The notes: generated by a model from the letters alone, not told the origin. Positions 40,292 to 53,222 are shown, counted from the stretch's first letter. The stretch is DNA of 64,000 bases from Absidia repens (GCA_002105175.1 MCGE01000017.1:186001-250000), one strand, 5' to 3'. Program-made: numbers and translations.

Positions 40292-43200
40292 ATGGAAGAA
40301 AATTTTCCAGTTAATGCAGGAAACATCCCAATTCCTCCTTCACAATCCACTACTATTCTACCTCATCAATTGAGCCTGGCCTCATATCAACATACACCAC
40401 CAACCACCACAATGCATACAGTCAATGGTCCAGGCAAACGAAGAAAACAAAAGGATCTTCCTCGATCTTCCTCAAGTGTAATATCATCTGCCGTTTCATA
40501 CACTTTATTTATACTGTATTTACTGACTTTTTTTTTCTTACTTCTTTTATGTAGTTGAAGCTAGAACGCATCATTGGACTTACTACGGCTTCTTCCAACA
40601 TCTTGGCCTCCGCTGAATCACAAGATCTCATTGCCTATGCAGCAGGTGCAGTGATCGTCCTTTATAATCACAAACGTAAAAAACAAGTTGGCTTTCTATA
40701 CAGACCTTCCGAAAATTCTACGTCAGGCACTAGCGCACAAACAGCAACGGGAAACAGCAATACCAGCAGCAACAACCTAGCGAACAGCAATAATCCAACT
40801 GGGACTATGGGAACAATGATATCTCCTTTAGGATCTGGCGGGCAAGTCGATTTGATGGCGACCTGTACGTTGCCTATACCTCGGGAAACGAAAGACAAGA
40901 AAAGTACACCTGCGAGCAACCGCGTAAAGCCAATCAGTTGCTTAACCTTCTCCCCTGATGGTCATTATCTTGCAGCTGGTGAGGTAAGAACAGAAAAAAA
41001 AAAGCCGTGTGGTGTATGTTATGCTAGTGCTGGGACATCCAAAAGGGAAATAGTGTCAAAAAAGGGAATGTTTGTTGTTTACATTTTTCTATTGTTTTCT
41101 TACCATTAGATGGGTCATCAACCAAGGATTCTTATTTGGGATGTTAAGGAACGTGTACTATTGCATCAGTGCCGCGCTCATAAATTTGGAATCTTATCTG
41201 TCGCCTTTTCTCCGAATATGCGCTATTTAGTATCGGTTGGTTTTCAGGTGTGAATTAAAAAAAAAAAAAAAGAAAGAAAGGCACAGCACTGTGGTATGGT
41301 ACTGATCTCTTTTTCTTTCTCCTTTTGTCACGTTAGCATGATGGATATTTATATGTATGGAATTGGCGTAAAGGAAACAAACTCGCAAGCAACAAGGTCA
41401 CAAGCAAAGTCAATGCGTTATCTTTCTCTAAGGATGGGTCTTATTTTGTTACAGCTGGTCTACGACATGTCAAATACTGGTACTTTGATGCGAAAGGCCG
41501 ACTTCCGAAGAGGGTAAATTGAAGCCAGGAATAGTTTTATCCTCATCAATGTGTTCGCTCAATTGGACTAATCGTCTTGTTGGTAATTTATTTTATTTTT
41601 ATTTGTATCCAGGGAAATCTAGCTTCACGGGAAACTCAAGTATTGGATGGAAGATCTGGAATACTCGGTGCTTTACGGGACTGCAACTTTGTGGACGTTG
41701 CCTGCGATCATTTAAACTCTGGATGCGTATATTTTATTACGGATTCGGGCATTCTCTGCGTCTTCAAAGAAAATCGTGGCATCGACAAGTGGGTTAATTT
41801 ACAGGTATGAAATTTAAAAGCGACCATGTGATGTGATGTGACGTGATGTGATATTTTATATTTACTGTTTTTTTTTCCTTCATCAGGTGTCGAATGCGTA
41901 CTCAATTACTGTATCCTCAACTTATGTCATATGCTCATCATCTCATGGAACTGTCAGGTAATGGAAAAAAGAAAAGCGTTATGTATGAGTGTCTGTCTTG
42001 TATTAAATATTTACGTTTTTAGGCTGTTTGAACCCGTGACCTTGAAATACTATGGTGTGTTACCGAAACCTCACCCACTAGGTATGGATATTAGCGCTAT
42101 CACTTCTCCTGAAATGCTACCTCAAGAAAATGATCAAGATGTATACTATCCTGATGCGGTCGCCCAGACCTATGATGAATCTACTGCCAAACTCACCATC
42201 ATATATTCCGACCGAAGTCTATACATATGGGATGTCACGAATATGAACAAAATTGGAAAATACAGAAGTTTTATTGCACACAGTGATTGTGTTTGGGGGA
42301 TCGAGGTAAACTTCAAGTTAAATAAATGGATGTATGAAAACAAAACTGATTTTTTTTTCTCCTCTCTCCCCTTAGCCTTGTCCAATAAATGAATACGATA
42401 ATACCCAAGATACCCGGCTTCCTCCCACGCCCGAAGCTACATCGTATATACCACCAAACTCGTTTGCCACCTTCTCTGCCGATGGTACCGTCCGGTTTTG
42501 GAATCTTGATCACACTCAACCTTCACATTCATGCTCAACATCATCCCCACTTGGTTCACCTTCATCGTACTCTTCACCTGAAATCCCAGCAGGTGTATCA
42601 ATGACACCGTCACCATCATCGGATACAATCGTCTCAAGCAACAGCTCAACAAGTTTATCAGTGCTACGACGAAACATCTACTCCCGAGAATTGGTAAAGA
42701 TGCTCTATGTAGATTCTGATGCAGCAGAATTTTCGAAACTTCGGAGGGATGTGGGTAAGTCTATTATTAGATCATTTATGTGCAGATACTTAATCAGTGG
42801 ACTGACCTTTTTTTTCGCACCTGTCTTTTTGCCATGATTAGATCTTACTGAAGAACAATGTCCGGATTTTGGTATTCGATCTCTGAAAATGAACAAGAAT
42901 AAACTCATGGCTACCGGTGATCGGAATGGAAATCTGCGTGTGCATGATATGGATTCCTGGGAACAAATCACATATCAAGAAGCTCATGACTCTGAAATAT
43001 TATCGATTGATATCAGCAATCCTACAAATGAAGGCAAGTTTCTCTTTTAACTCATAGTGTAAAAAATGAGCACATATCTTATGCTAGTTTTTCTTTTTTC
43101 TTTTCATTAGATGCGCCAAATTTAATTGCTACTGCAAGCCGTGACCGATTACTCCACATCTTTGATATACAACAAAATTATCGATTGGTGCAAAGTTTAG

Positions 43201-46200
43201 ATGATCATTCTTCTTCCATTACCTCTGTACGATTCACCAAAAACGGCGAAAAACTCATCAGTTGTGGGGCCGACAAAGGACTTATTTTTCGACAACATAT
43301 AGCAACTTTGGACAAAACTTCACTTCCAACAACCAACACCATAAATACAGGCGAATCCAATGGATTCAACAATAGTAGCAGCAACGCGATGTATTCCAAC
43401 TACCACAACCATTCAGGGCGAAGTACAGTTTTTGATATGACCCTGGATATTACAAATCGGTTTGCGGCAACAGTTACTGGTGAACGGCGTCTCTTTGTAT
43501 TCAATGTGGAATCTGGTAAACCTTTCCGTATATGCAAACCTGAAACACCGGAAGAAATTGCGACCGGCGCCTCATTTGAAAATTCCGGTGGCAGTCTGAT
43601 CAATATTGATTTGGATCCTCTTTCTGGAACCTTTGCTGTAACAAGTGGGTCGGATCGGTGCCTTCGTTTGTTTGATCTCGTATCGGGTGTTTGTGTCGAC
43701 AAGGTCTGTGCGCATGCTGAACTCATCACGTCGGTAAAATTTGTCCGTGCACCGAAAGAATCACTTCGAATTATTAGCACGTGCTCGGATGGCACCATTT
43801 TTATATGGTCTGTTGGCAAAGAACTCACAGCAAAAATGAAAGCAAGATTGGTGGATCCCGGAAACAAATCTGTTGTCAAACTCACTGATGATGGAAATTA
43901 CAACAAGATTGCACCATCCACTCCGCAGCGACTTCGACGTGTATCTACAGCATCAATGGTACGACCAACACCAACGCTATCGCAGATGATTCGACAAGGG
44001 GAACGGAAGACCTTTTCAACGGTATCACCAGCGGAACAGAAATACGATGAATTATACAAAAGAGTACCTGGAAATCGAAAACAACGTGACCCAACTACTT
44101 ACTCAAACGGCGCCATTTCAACAGCTCAATCCAACATTCACAACATTAACACCAATATCAATGTCAACGGCTCCGATGGAATCTCAAGTCCTCTCACAGC
44201 TTCGCCTGTCGGTTTGAATAGACACGCGCCATTGGCAGATCGTAGCAAAAATAATGCAGGAAATATCAGATACAAGGATCAGCAGCAACAAAACCATCAT
44301 ATACCACCAAATGACCGCAAAGCTACTGATATAGTGCCTCAGGGTAAATTGGAACGTCTCTACAATGGTAATGAAACTACAAAATCCAAAATCCAAAAAC
44401 GTCATAGTAAAATATACTCGTTTTCTATTTTCTTAGGTATACCTACAACAGGGGCAAGGGATCGTGTTACAAATATGACTGGCCATAGACATCAACAACC
44501 ACTAGCGTACAGTCCAATGATCGGGCAAAGGATGAATCCAGTACTTCGAAAACAAATGTCTCGGGAAGCGTTGACCAAGAAAGAGTCGAAAGATAATATC
44601 AAATCGCGACCAAGAAGCAATGAAACAAGTACTAGAAAATCAACTGGTACATCTGGCGCGGAAGAACCACGACGGAAGAACGATATTGGGACAGCAGCGA
44701 CTTCTTTGGAAACATCAGCAGCACATTCAACATATGAACGATTTATGGATACAAATACAAATGGGCGTCACGATGAGAGATCAAGCAGCAGAGACGTCAT
44801 CACGAACGGTATACCAACAGACGAAAACTCAGCCAAACCACTAAGCACAACAACCAATGAGGCAAAGGCAACGCAACACGATGTGGTCGACAATGATAAT
44901 GACAACCAAAATGAAGTCGGTCATGAAAACAGCGACAACGATGGCAATGAATTGGACGATGATGAGGACGACGACGGGGATGACGATGACGAGGAAGATA
45001 TCATTTTCATTACACCACCGACTGATTTGGACGACATTGGGAAACCTATAGAGGTATCAGCAACCGACCTTGGAAGCGCTAGCAGCAGCAGCAGCAGCTC
45101 AAGTAGAGGTGATGAAGCGGATGGTCGAAAATCTCCAACATTCGACAACGACGGCGGTGATGAAGGCGAACACCATACCAATTCTGAAGAAGAGGACAGT
45201 GAAGAAAACACCGACGAAGCCATGATCAAAGCCATTACGTCCAGGGAGGCTCCCAGAATGACCACCTCTCTCAGCAGAACGACATCGTCCACTATGTTAT
45301 CACCAAGAAAAAAAGTCGATGATCAAATGGCTCTTGAATATCAGAAACTCCAACAAGAAAAGCGATACAGCCACCACGACGACTCCAACTCCAGCGATCT
45401 GGGAAGTTCATCGACTTTACCGTCGAGTATCAACGAAGCTTTGGAAAAATCTTCACTTACTGGGTTACCGAATGGAACATACAGTGTGGAAAATGAAAAC
45501 ACCAGTGGAGCCGACTCAACAACAGTGACAACAACGACTTCCGGCAGCAAAAACGAAAACTCCCTCAAAATCGCCAAGGATACAGCAGCATTGAGAAAAC
45601 TACACAAAAAGTTGGAGAAATCGAAAAAGCGGCAAAGTTTTACAGCACGGTTTTTATCATCGATTAGCGACAAAAAGGACCAGTGCAGGGTATCTTTGGA
45701 TAATGTACTTAGCAGCTTCAAGGATTTCAACAAAACGCACCATGGCAACAGCATTCAAAGTCCAACAACCATAGCAGTTGCATCGCCAATGACACCAACA
45801 ACGACGGTATTATCTTCCGCTCAGGATCCGAATGAAAATGCACGTCACATACCACCAACACCCAAAGATTTACCGCCGCTTCCTATGGAACCCATTTCAC
45901 CAAAAGAACAGCAACAAACTCAAGCACCTACTCCTCCAATAGATGGTACGGATTCCGTTGACACGGAAAACATCTTGTCTGACTTGGACGGCGCGAAAAT
46001 ATTGCTTGATAGCGTATTGGTGGCTTATTCAACATTGCTGAAGAAGGTGCCGACGCCGACGCAAAACCAACACGTATCATCATCATCATCTATCGTTTTG
46101 GATCAAGTTGAGAAAAAGCTCCGTGGGATGGCTGACAGTGTGAATCAAGTGCTTGGTGAAGAAAAGTCGGAAATTGAAAATAAATCACAACAGGATCCTG

Positions 46201-46271
46201 CCACTTTGGCCATGCTAGACAAGTACTCTTCTCTTTTAGTTAGTATTATAGAATCAAAGCTACATACTTAG
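40292..46271 (+). CDS. Large WD40 scaffold protein, MABP1/WDR62-like
   Basis: Eleven exons: 40292-40477, 40555-40983, 41110-41247, 41337-41513, 41613-41804, 41887-41957, 42023-42305, 42376-42754, 42842-43033, 43111-44367 and 44437-46271, giving 1712 aa. Animal MABP1 and WDR62 are JNK-pathway scaffolds; WDR62 also acts at spindle poles. Diagnostic stretches include [18 protein letters not shown] at the start of the WD region, [60 protein letters not shown] and the repeats [21 protein letters not shown] and [15 protein letters not shown]. About two tandem WD40 propellers occupy residues 65-700. The remaining 1000 residues are Ser/Thr/Asp/Glu-rich and disordered, with an acidic tract near 44940-45000 and Lys-rich helices near 45590-45650. 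The intron at 43034-43110 begins with GC, and the one at 44368-44436 is 69 bases with an open frame, so its retention would add 23 residues. Confidence 0.87.
43034..43110 (+). other. GC-AG intron in the MABP1/WDR62-like gene
   Basis: The donor reads AAG|GCAAGT, the standard form of the minor GC-AG class, and the acceptor is TTTCATTAG|ATG. Phase 1 joins GAA-G to AT-GCG and restores the WD repeat [15 protein letters not shown]. No GT donor nearby gives an open frame. Confidence 0.75.
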
Positions 46272-46542
46272 ATTAGTTAGTTATAGGGGCCTTTTATTTT
46301 TATTTTTTATTATTTGAAATGGGATGGGGATATCTGTTATAAAAAAAAATAAAAAAAATTTTTTTTATGAAACATTATGGGTATTATGCATTTGCTCTGT
46401 CGGACTTTTAAGAAGACCCTCGTCGAGACCAAATGTAGACGAATTGAAATAAAAAATTGGGGCGTGCACTTAAAGCTATTTAACACTTGTCTTTCTCTTT
46501 TGTTTTACATCAACATTACTAGTATACAAAAAGTTATTCAAT

Positions 46543-48387
46543 ATGGTTGAAGCTGTGTAAGAATGTTTTTCTGACAAGTGAAAAGTAGAGGATTTACAGA
46601 GCGACATGATCTCATTGCTCTTTATTTTTTTATTTTTTTTTCAACTACTTCACAGTGCTGACATTGGTCTTATTGGGTTGGCTGTTATGGTAAATTGAAA
46701 AGCGGGCATAAAACATGATATCAACATATCTAATTTTATTACTTATTATGTGTATAGGGTCAAAACATTATTTTGAATATGAACGACAATGGATTCATTG
46801 TGTGTGCTTATAATCGAACAACGTCAAAGGTGGACAAGTTCTTGGAAAATGAAGCCAAAGGTATATATAACCAAAACCCATGCACACGAAGATTATTTAT
46901 CCATCAACTGACAATAAATCCTGTGCATTTATAGGAACCAATATTGTCGGGGCGCACTCCAATGAAGAATTCTGCGCCAAGTTGAAAAAACCCAGGAAAA
47001 TCATGCTGCTCGTCAAAGCGGGGCCTGCTGTGGATACGTTTATCGAAAATTTACTTCCTTACTTGGACAAAGGCGATATTATTATTGATGGTGGAAATTC
47101 TCATTTCCCTGATTCTATCCGCCGCACAAAGGAACTGGAAGCCAAGGGTCTTTTGTTTGTTGGTTCTGGTGTCTCTGGTGGTGAAGAAGGGGCCCGTCAT
47201 GGTCCGTCTCTTATGCCTGGTGGAAACCCTGCTGCATGGCCACATATCAAACCTATCTTCCAAGCGATTGCTGCCAAAGCTCCTGATGGTGCTCCTTGCT
47301 GTGATTGGGTCGGTGAAAATGGGGCTGGACACTATGTCAAAATGGTCCACAATGGTATTGGTAAGTTTAATACAGTTTACTTTTGTATGTTTTATTTTTC
47401 ACTGGTTAACATATATATATATTTGTAGAATATGGTGACATGCAATTGATCTCCGAAATATATCAAATCATGCTTGAAGGACTTGGTATGACTCACGATG
47501 AAATGGCTGCTGTCTTCGATGAGTGGAACAAAGGGGAACTGGACTCTTACTTGATTGAAATTACACGCGACATTCTCAAATTCAAGGACACCGACGGTAA
47601 GCCTTTGGTTACCAAAATCAGAGATACTGCTGGTCAAAAAGGTACCGGCAAATGGACGGCAATTGATTCTCTGGACCGCGGTATCCCTGTCACCTTGATT
47701 GGGGAAGCTGTTTATTCTCGATGCCTATCCTCCCTCAAGGAAGAACGTACTCGTGCGTCTACTATTTTGGATGGTCCCAAAAACATCAAGTTCCAGGGTA
47801 ATAAACCAATGAAAACCTTTTTCGCTATCGTATATAACCATTGATTTCTCACTATGTATATATTAATCAAAATAGGTGACAGGAAGAAATTCTTGGATCA
47901 AATGGGACAAGCATTGTATGCTTCCAAGATTGTTTCCTATGCGCAAGGCTACATGTTGATGCGTCAAGCGGCCAAGGATTATGGATGGCACCTCAATAAT
48001 GCTGGCATTGCTTTAATGTGGCGTGGCGGATGTATCATCCGGTCGGTATTCTTGGGAAAGATCCGTGATGCATATACGAAAAAGCCTGATTTGGAAAACC
48101 TGTTGTTTGATTCGTTCTTCCAGCATGCTATTTCAAACGCTCAACAATCCTGGCGAACGGTGGTGGGTGAAGCTGCCGCAATGGGTATCCCTACTCCTGC
48201 TCATTCCACTGCACTGAACTTCTACGATGGTCTCCGTCATGAAATGCTCCCTGCCAATTTGATCCAAGCCCAACGGGATTACTTTGGTGCTCACACCTAC
48301 GAACTCTTGGCAAACCCTGGTCAACATGTGCACACAAATTGGACAGGTCATGGTGGTGATGTCTCTGCCAGTACATATGATGCTTAA
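46543..48387 (+). CDS. GND1: 6-phosphogluconate dehydrogenase (decarboxylating)
   Basis: Six exons, 46543-46556, 46656-46689, 46758-46860, 46935-47360, 47429-47797 and 47876-48387, giving 485 aa (yeast Gnd1 489). It oxidises 6-phosphogluconate to ribulose 5-phosphate, CO2 and NADPH in the cytosolic pentose phosphate pathway. Seen: the NADP fold start ADIGLIGLAVMGQNIILNM with the Asn-Arg-Thr that reads the 2'-phosphate (AYNRTTSKV), the substrate signature IIDGGNSHFPDSIRR, VGSGVSGGEEGARHGPSLMP, the catalytic Lys in HYVKMVHNGIEYGDMQLI, and the C-terminal domain ending in RTDYFGAH-like DYFGAHTYE and NWTGHGG. The first two coding exons are very short (14 and 34 bases) and fix the start only through matching phase. 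All catalytic residues are present. Confidence 0.96.
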
Positions 48388-48907
48388 ATGAAACACCATC
48401 CTATGTAAACACTTTTGTCTCCTTTTTAGTAGTTTTAGCTTTATGTAGTTTGTAGCTTGTTATTATCTTTTTATTTTATTTACTTCCATCAATAAAGCAA
48501 TTTTATCATTTTATGTCCTGCCATATATCCAATATTGATCCCGTTTGACATATGTTTCAATTGTCAGCATGATGAATTATTTATCGTCCAAAACGGAAAC
48601 CAAAATCCTACATGATTCTTTTATCTTTTTTTCCATTCTTCAATTATTTGCACTTGGTGTGATGTTATTGCTCTGCTATGGTATCATGTATAGACAATAT
48701 AGTAGGGATGAACAATAACAATATCAAAGAGAAGACAAAATTGCATCGTTATTATAGGTGGTGGAATTGTTCTGATGTGTGTATCCATGCTATACCTAGC
48801 ACGACAGTGGATTTCTAGAATCTCGTTTTGTGGTTTTTTTTTTTTTTTTTTTTTTTTTGTCAATGAAATGGCTAGTGATCTGCTTCAGTCAGCACCCAAA
48901 GGACATT

Positions 48908-49475
48908 TGAAATCCCGTCCACATGAATTTTTAATTTTCATCCTTTTTTTTTTTGTCTCTTCTCTTTCTTTTTCTTTTTCTTTTTTCTTTCATCATCATA
49001 ACTTCTCTGAGATTATGGTGATCTTAGATTAGTGTTAGGATTAGTTTAGAATGGTTTTCAGATCAGGGATTACAACATGCAAGGGGAAACCCTTTCATTT
49101 TGGATCTAGGATTGGGACCATCATTAACTGGTTTTTTGGAGCCCCCATCATTAGCTTAGTTTAGTATTAGTTTGTTATTTTTTGTATCTACAATTGAATA
49201 AAATATGTCTCTTTTTACTTGCGTGACTGAAAAAATGTCCCATTAGTTCTCTCATGTCTTGAACATAGATCTCTTTTTTCTTTTTACTTCCATCACTCCT
49301 TTTTGATAAGTGTTGACTGTTGCTGTGTTTCCCTAACTGATATCCTTTATAGTCTTCCCTGTGTTCTACACAATTGTTCTCTGTTTTTTTTTTTTTTTTT
49401 ACTACCATTACTCCTTTTTGATTAGTGTTACTGTTACTGTGTTTCAATAAAAGATATTCAGATATTCTTGTAGTC
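48908..49475 (+). repeat. Dispersed element, copy 4
   Basis: Plus-strand copy beginning AAATCCCGTCCACATGAA; the E-box is changed to CACATG. A long CT tract follows, then TGGTGATCTTAGATTAGTG, GGATTAGTTTAGAATGG, GGGGAAACCCTTTCATTTTG, TTAGCTTAGTTTAGTATTAG and AATAAAATATGTCTC near 49196-49210. The tail has two clear tandem modules (about 49265-49340 and 49395-49470), each with TTACT-CCAT-ACTCCTTTTTGAT, AGTGTT and a CTGTGTTTC ending. Confidence 0.8.
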
Positions 49476-51044
49476 TTTATTTTGTCTTTCTTCCTTTGTG
49501 CGATATATTATTGCATATTCTTTTTTACAATCGTATCTTTAGCTCAGTGTTAATCAGTGAGCTCTCCCGATTGTATCCCATATGCTATCATCAACAAGTT
49601 ACTTGGAGTGTGTTTTAATCTATACTGCTGGAGTGGGTTACGCCTGGGTGTATTTCGTTGGATGGTTTTATTGTATTTAATGTATTTTCCCAACACTAGG
49701 GCTTCTCTTTGATAATGGTATTGGGGTGAATGGGACTTGTTAGTATATGTTTTTACAATTTTAACGAGCGTGTAGCTTGTTCGGCAGTAGATTAAATGTG
49801 GTTGCTTTTGAGCAAGTTAGGTAACAATGTCTACAAAAATTGTTTGCCTTTTCATGAAGTTGATCGGGTCACTGGTTGCCGTGTATAAATCTTTTTACAT
49901 ATCCTTTTTTTTTTCTTTGGCCAAAATATATCGTCAACGCTGTAAAATGGCTATATGTACCTTTTAGACATTACTGAATCTCAATGTCGACACTTAAAAG
50001 GCCGAGTTTCCATGCTTAAGTTCAGCTCTCTACCAGTCCACATACCAACCTATGTCCTCATGGGTTTATCATAGCCTTACCTTTATAGTAACAGCTCAAA
50101 CCGATATCTCTCACTTAGATAAAGGAGACGCTCAATTTGCTTTCAACCTCACCCGCTCCCCCCCCCTTTCCCCACACAAAATGGATCATGCCTAGGATGT
50201 CCAGCAAAACACCGTAATTCAAATTCCGATACTTCAACGCCTATTATGTTTTCCATAAAAGTATCGTTATTCTGGGTATCTAGTGTATTATTGAGTATAT
50301 GTGGGGAAAGACCACTATTGCTTTTATCAATTTATAGGCGCTGAACATGGTCAGAATTATTTTTTTGTTTTTTTGTAGTAAATAGATCAAAATCGTATCA
50401 TATGGAAAGAGTTTTCGGAGGTGTGAGAGGAGATTAGGATGGATTGTAAGCTCGTAGACTTAAGAAGTAAGAATATTTCATAGGCAGGTATATAATGCAT
50501 AGCATAGTGTATTTAGGGAGAAATATATTTGTATAGCACCTGAAAAAACTGTGAGATACCCTATAATCCATTAAAGACATTGAAGACATACATTACACAG
50601 TAAGGACACTTTTATTTTTGTAAAATAACCATAACGTAAGATAAACTAAAAGGGTAGTTAGTGGTACAGTGAATGGTGAACTATTCTATAATGGAGGTGT
50701 AGACTAATGTAAAGAGTAATGGAGCGCAAGGGTATTGTGGTGGTTGCTGTCATGTGAAGAGGACCACCATATAACCATTGTTAGGCGTTGTAGATAATTG
50801 GAAAAAGAGAAGTAGAGATATATAGTTATCAGCTGCTGTTATAAAAAGAGCAATCTGATGCTGACTATTGGAGATTTTATTAATGAGAAGAGAACTATCG
50901 GGTTGATTATGTTATGTAGCATTGAATGTTTAAAAAAGAAGACAAGCAATCAAGAAATTGCGAAATGTTTTCCTTTTTTGAATCTACACTACAAAAAAAA
51001 AAAAATCGCCAACACCTCATAAAGTGCGTAAGAAAAATTATTTC

Positions 51045-51570
51045 ATATTCCGCCCACCTGATTTTTATTTTCACCCCGCTTATAATTGTTTTCGCCTTCT
51101 CTTTTGTTTCTTTTTTTCTTTCTTTAATTCTTCACAATTATGGCCTGTATGGGATTATGATGGACTTAGATTAGTGTCAGGACTAGTTTAGAAGGGGTTT
51201 CAGCTCAGAGATTACAAGGTGCATGGGAAAACCCTTTCATTTTGGATTCAGGATTTTAAACCACCATTAGTTTGCCTTTTGAAGCCTTCACTAGCTTAGG
51301 TTAGTTTTAGTTTGTTCATAATTTGTATCTACATTTGAATAAAATATGTCTCTTTCTACTTACCTCGGTGAAAAATACTTCTCAAGTCTCTCTCATGTAT
51401 TGTGCAATAGATCCTTTTTTTACTACCTTCACGTCTTTTGATTGTTGTTGACCGTTGCTATAGAATTCAATACAATGGTAGTCCTTTATTCTTTCTCATG
51501 TCTTATACTACAATATATTAACTCCTGTTTCACGGTCTTTCCTTTAGATTAGTGTCTACCAGTCTCCAGA
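51045..51570 (+). repeat. Dispersed element, copy 5
   Basis: Plus-strand copy starting CATATTCCGCCCACCTGATT (E-box changed to CACCTG). Core words: GGACTAGTTTAGAAGGGG, TTTCAGCTCAGAGATTACAA, GCATGGGAAAACCC, CCACCATTAGTTTG, TTAGCTTAGGTTAG and AATAAAATATGTCTC near 51340-51354. The tail has CAATAGATCC, ACTACCTTCACGTC, GATTGTTGTTGACCGTTGC, a CAATATATTAACTCC word and GATTAGTGTCTACCAG, in the same order as the tail of copy 2. Confidence 0.8.
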
Positions 51571-51875
51571 TTCTTTTTCTCTCTCTTTATTTTGTATGCT
51601 CTATGATTATAGAGCCGACGCGCTAGTCTTCCATTCTCATCTTAAATCATCACCATCGCCACTACTTTATAGTAACAGCAACTGGATACAGATCGCGGTA
51701 CAATTAAATTAGCGAGCGTGATATCTGGTTGGTACAATATCCATTGTTTGACTCGAGACGTGTACTTCTCTTTTTTATTGACGGTAACAGTTGAAAAGAT
51801 AGCGAACTAGAAGGTAAAAACATATATGCATATGACTCATTCTCCCCGTTGATTTAGTTTAAGAGACATATCAGT

Positions 51876-52255
51876 ATGGCTCGAATGACTTGTTCAGGAA
51901 CAACAAGAGTAACCATTTACAGGGTGAATGACAGAATGTTTGTATACTACTTCGGTAAGCACGCTGAGCTATGTGGATGACGGTTACTGTATTGAAAGCA
52001 TTCACAGGTTCTTTTATTTCTTTCGTTTTTTTGCTTATACTAGGAAGTCTAGCGGCTGAAAAGCTTCTTTACCAAGAAACGCCAAGATGTCAACCTGCCA
52101 TTTTTATACAGCTTATCCATGTACAAGCGAAAGGAAAAGGAAACGTAAGTGATCATGGATTTAATGGAAGGCCCCTTTACTTTTCATTCTCTCTCGCTAT
52201 CATGAACGATGTCATGTGTATGTGCGTAGTAGCTTTAGACTCAACAATAGTATAG
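51876..52255 (+). CDS. Possible small two-exon ORF, function unknown
   Basis: Exon 51876-51954 (MARMTCSGTTRVTIYRVN...) joins across an 89-base intron (GTAAGC donor, TTATACTAG acceptor) to 52044-52255, giving 96 aa. The phase matches and the splice sites are strong by the standards of neighbouring genes. The join reads VYYFGSLAAEKLLYQETP. A further GTAAGT after GKGN (about 52145) and a GTGCGTAG near 52232-52239 suggest either another intron or an incomplete gene remnant. I recognise no family. It may be a real small gene, a broken copy, or chance. Confidence 0.28.
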
Positions 52256-52814
52256 TCCGAACATGTCAATTTAGATCTCAGTATTATTATCAAATAAAAC
52301 AGTGTTATTACATCCTATTTATATATCATGAATGTACGTATATATATAATGAATTGTCATACTGAATAATGGGCTGATGCAATTGTGGTGATGCGTTTGG
52401 GCCTCATGTTTGTAATTTATATAAATATTTTTAACAGAAAAAAGGCGGGCGTGTGTCATGATTAAAAAAAGGGTCTTTTACGATGAACAGTTCACCCCAC
52501 GTTCTCTGTACTACATCAGCAACAACGTGGGATAGCGTGGAACTATAATCATGGTGCAAATTTAGGCAATTGGCTTGAATGATTCATTGATGGTTTTATA
52601 TTAATCCATGATGATCTTTCTTTCTGTTATTCTTCTTCCGTCTCCTTTTTTTTATCATATATATACTCCCACCTCCTTTGTTTTTTTTTTTGAAAAAGAA
52701 GAAACTCAATCAATTTTACCGCTCTTTCCCTCCCCCTCTTCCTCTCCCTTTCTTTCTCTCTCTATCTCTCGCTCGCTCTCTTTATTCTCTTTGTTCCTAC
52801 CAGTCCCCACGCTC

Positions 52815-52818
<4 letters not shown>

Positions 52819-52864
<46 letters not shown>
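52819..52864. repeat. (CT)n microsatellite upstream of the zinc-ribbon gene
   Basis: About 23 CT units within a wider pyrimidine tract (52690-52870), ending 40 bases before the ATG at 52904. Pyrimidine-rich leaders are common before starts in this window, but this is the purest. Confidence 0.9.
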
Positions 52865-52868
<4 letters not shown>

Positions 52869-52903
52869 TTTTTTACTATTATCACATTATATATACCTAA
52901 TTA

Positions 52904-53222
52904 ATGATGGCCAATGAATCTAGCTCATCCTCCTTTGTCATAAGTAAGATAGAAAAAAAAAACAGAAAAAAAAAATCAGGACATATGACCCATCTCATCT
53001 TTTTTTCTAACTATGGTAGTTGGCGGTAACGAACGTAAAATAGCATTGGAACAACAACGACACCCATGTCCTCGGTGCCACCATGCAGCTTCCGTACAAT
53101 TGACTCGATGTGAAACACAACTGGTGATACTTAATAAAACCATTGGCAAACCTAACAATATGCGTGTGCGCTATGAATGTTATGAATGCCATTGGAGAGA
53201 TCAACAGTTACCGGACGAATAG
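52904..53222 (+). CDS. Tiny zinc-ribbon protein
   Basis: Two exons, 52904-52943 and 53020-53222, giving 80 aa. After a Ser-rich start (MMANESSSSSFVIIGGNERK) there is CPRC at about residues 29-32 and CYEC near 68-71, giving a C-x2-C...C-x2-C zinc ribbon with intervening QLTRCETQLVILNK and RVRYE strands. The lead-in IIGGNERK followed by CPxC recalls the small zinc-ribbon family found across fungi (Pfam zinc-ribbon 15 type); this is a tentative match from memory. It is far shorter than TFIIS or RPB9. The role is unknown. AATAAAATATAC at 53419-53430 may be its polyadenylation signal. Confidence 0.7.

Larger units (their letters stand above)
48388..52903. other. Gene-poor 4.5 kb interval
   Basis: Contains dispersed-element copies 4 and 5, a T27 run at 48833-48859 and a possible small two-exon ORF at 51876-52255. 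The remaining sequence is AT-rich without recognisable genes. CCCCCCCC near 50157-50167 is the only long C run. No RNA gene was recognised. Confidence 0.55.
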
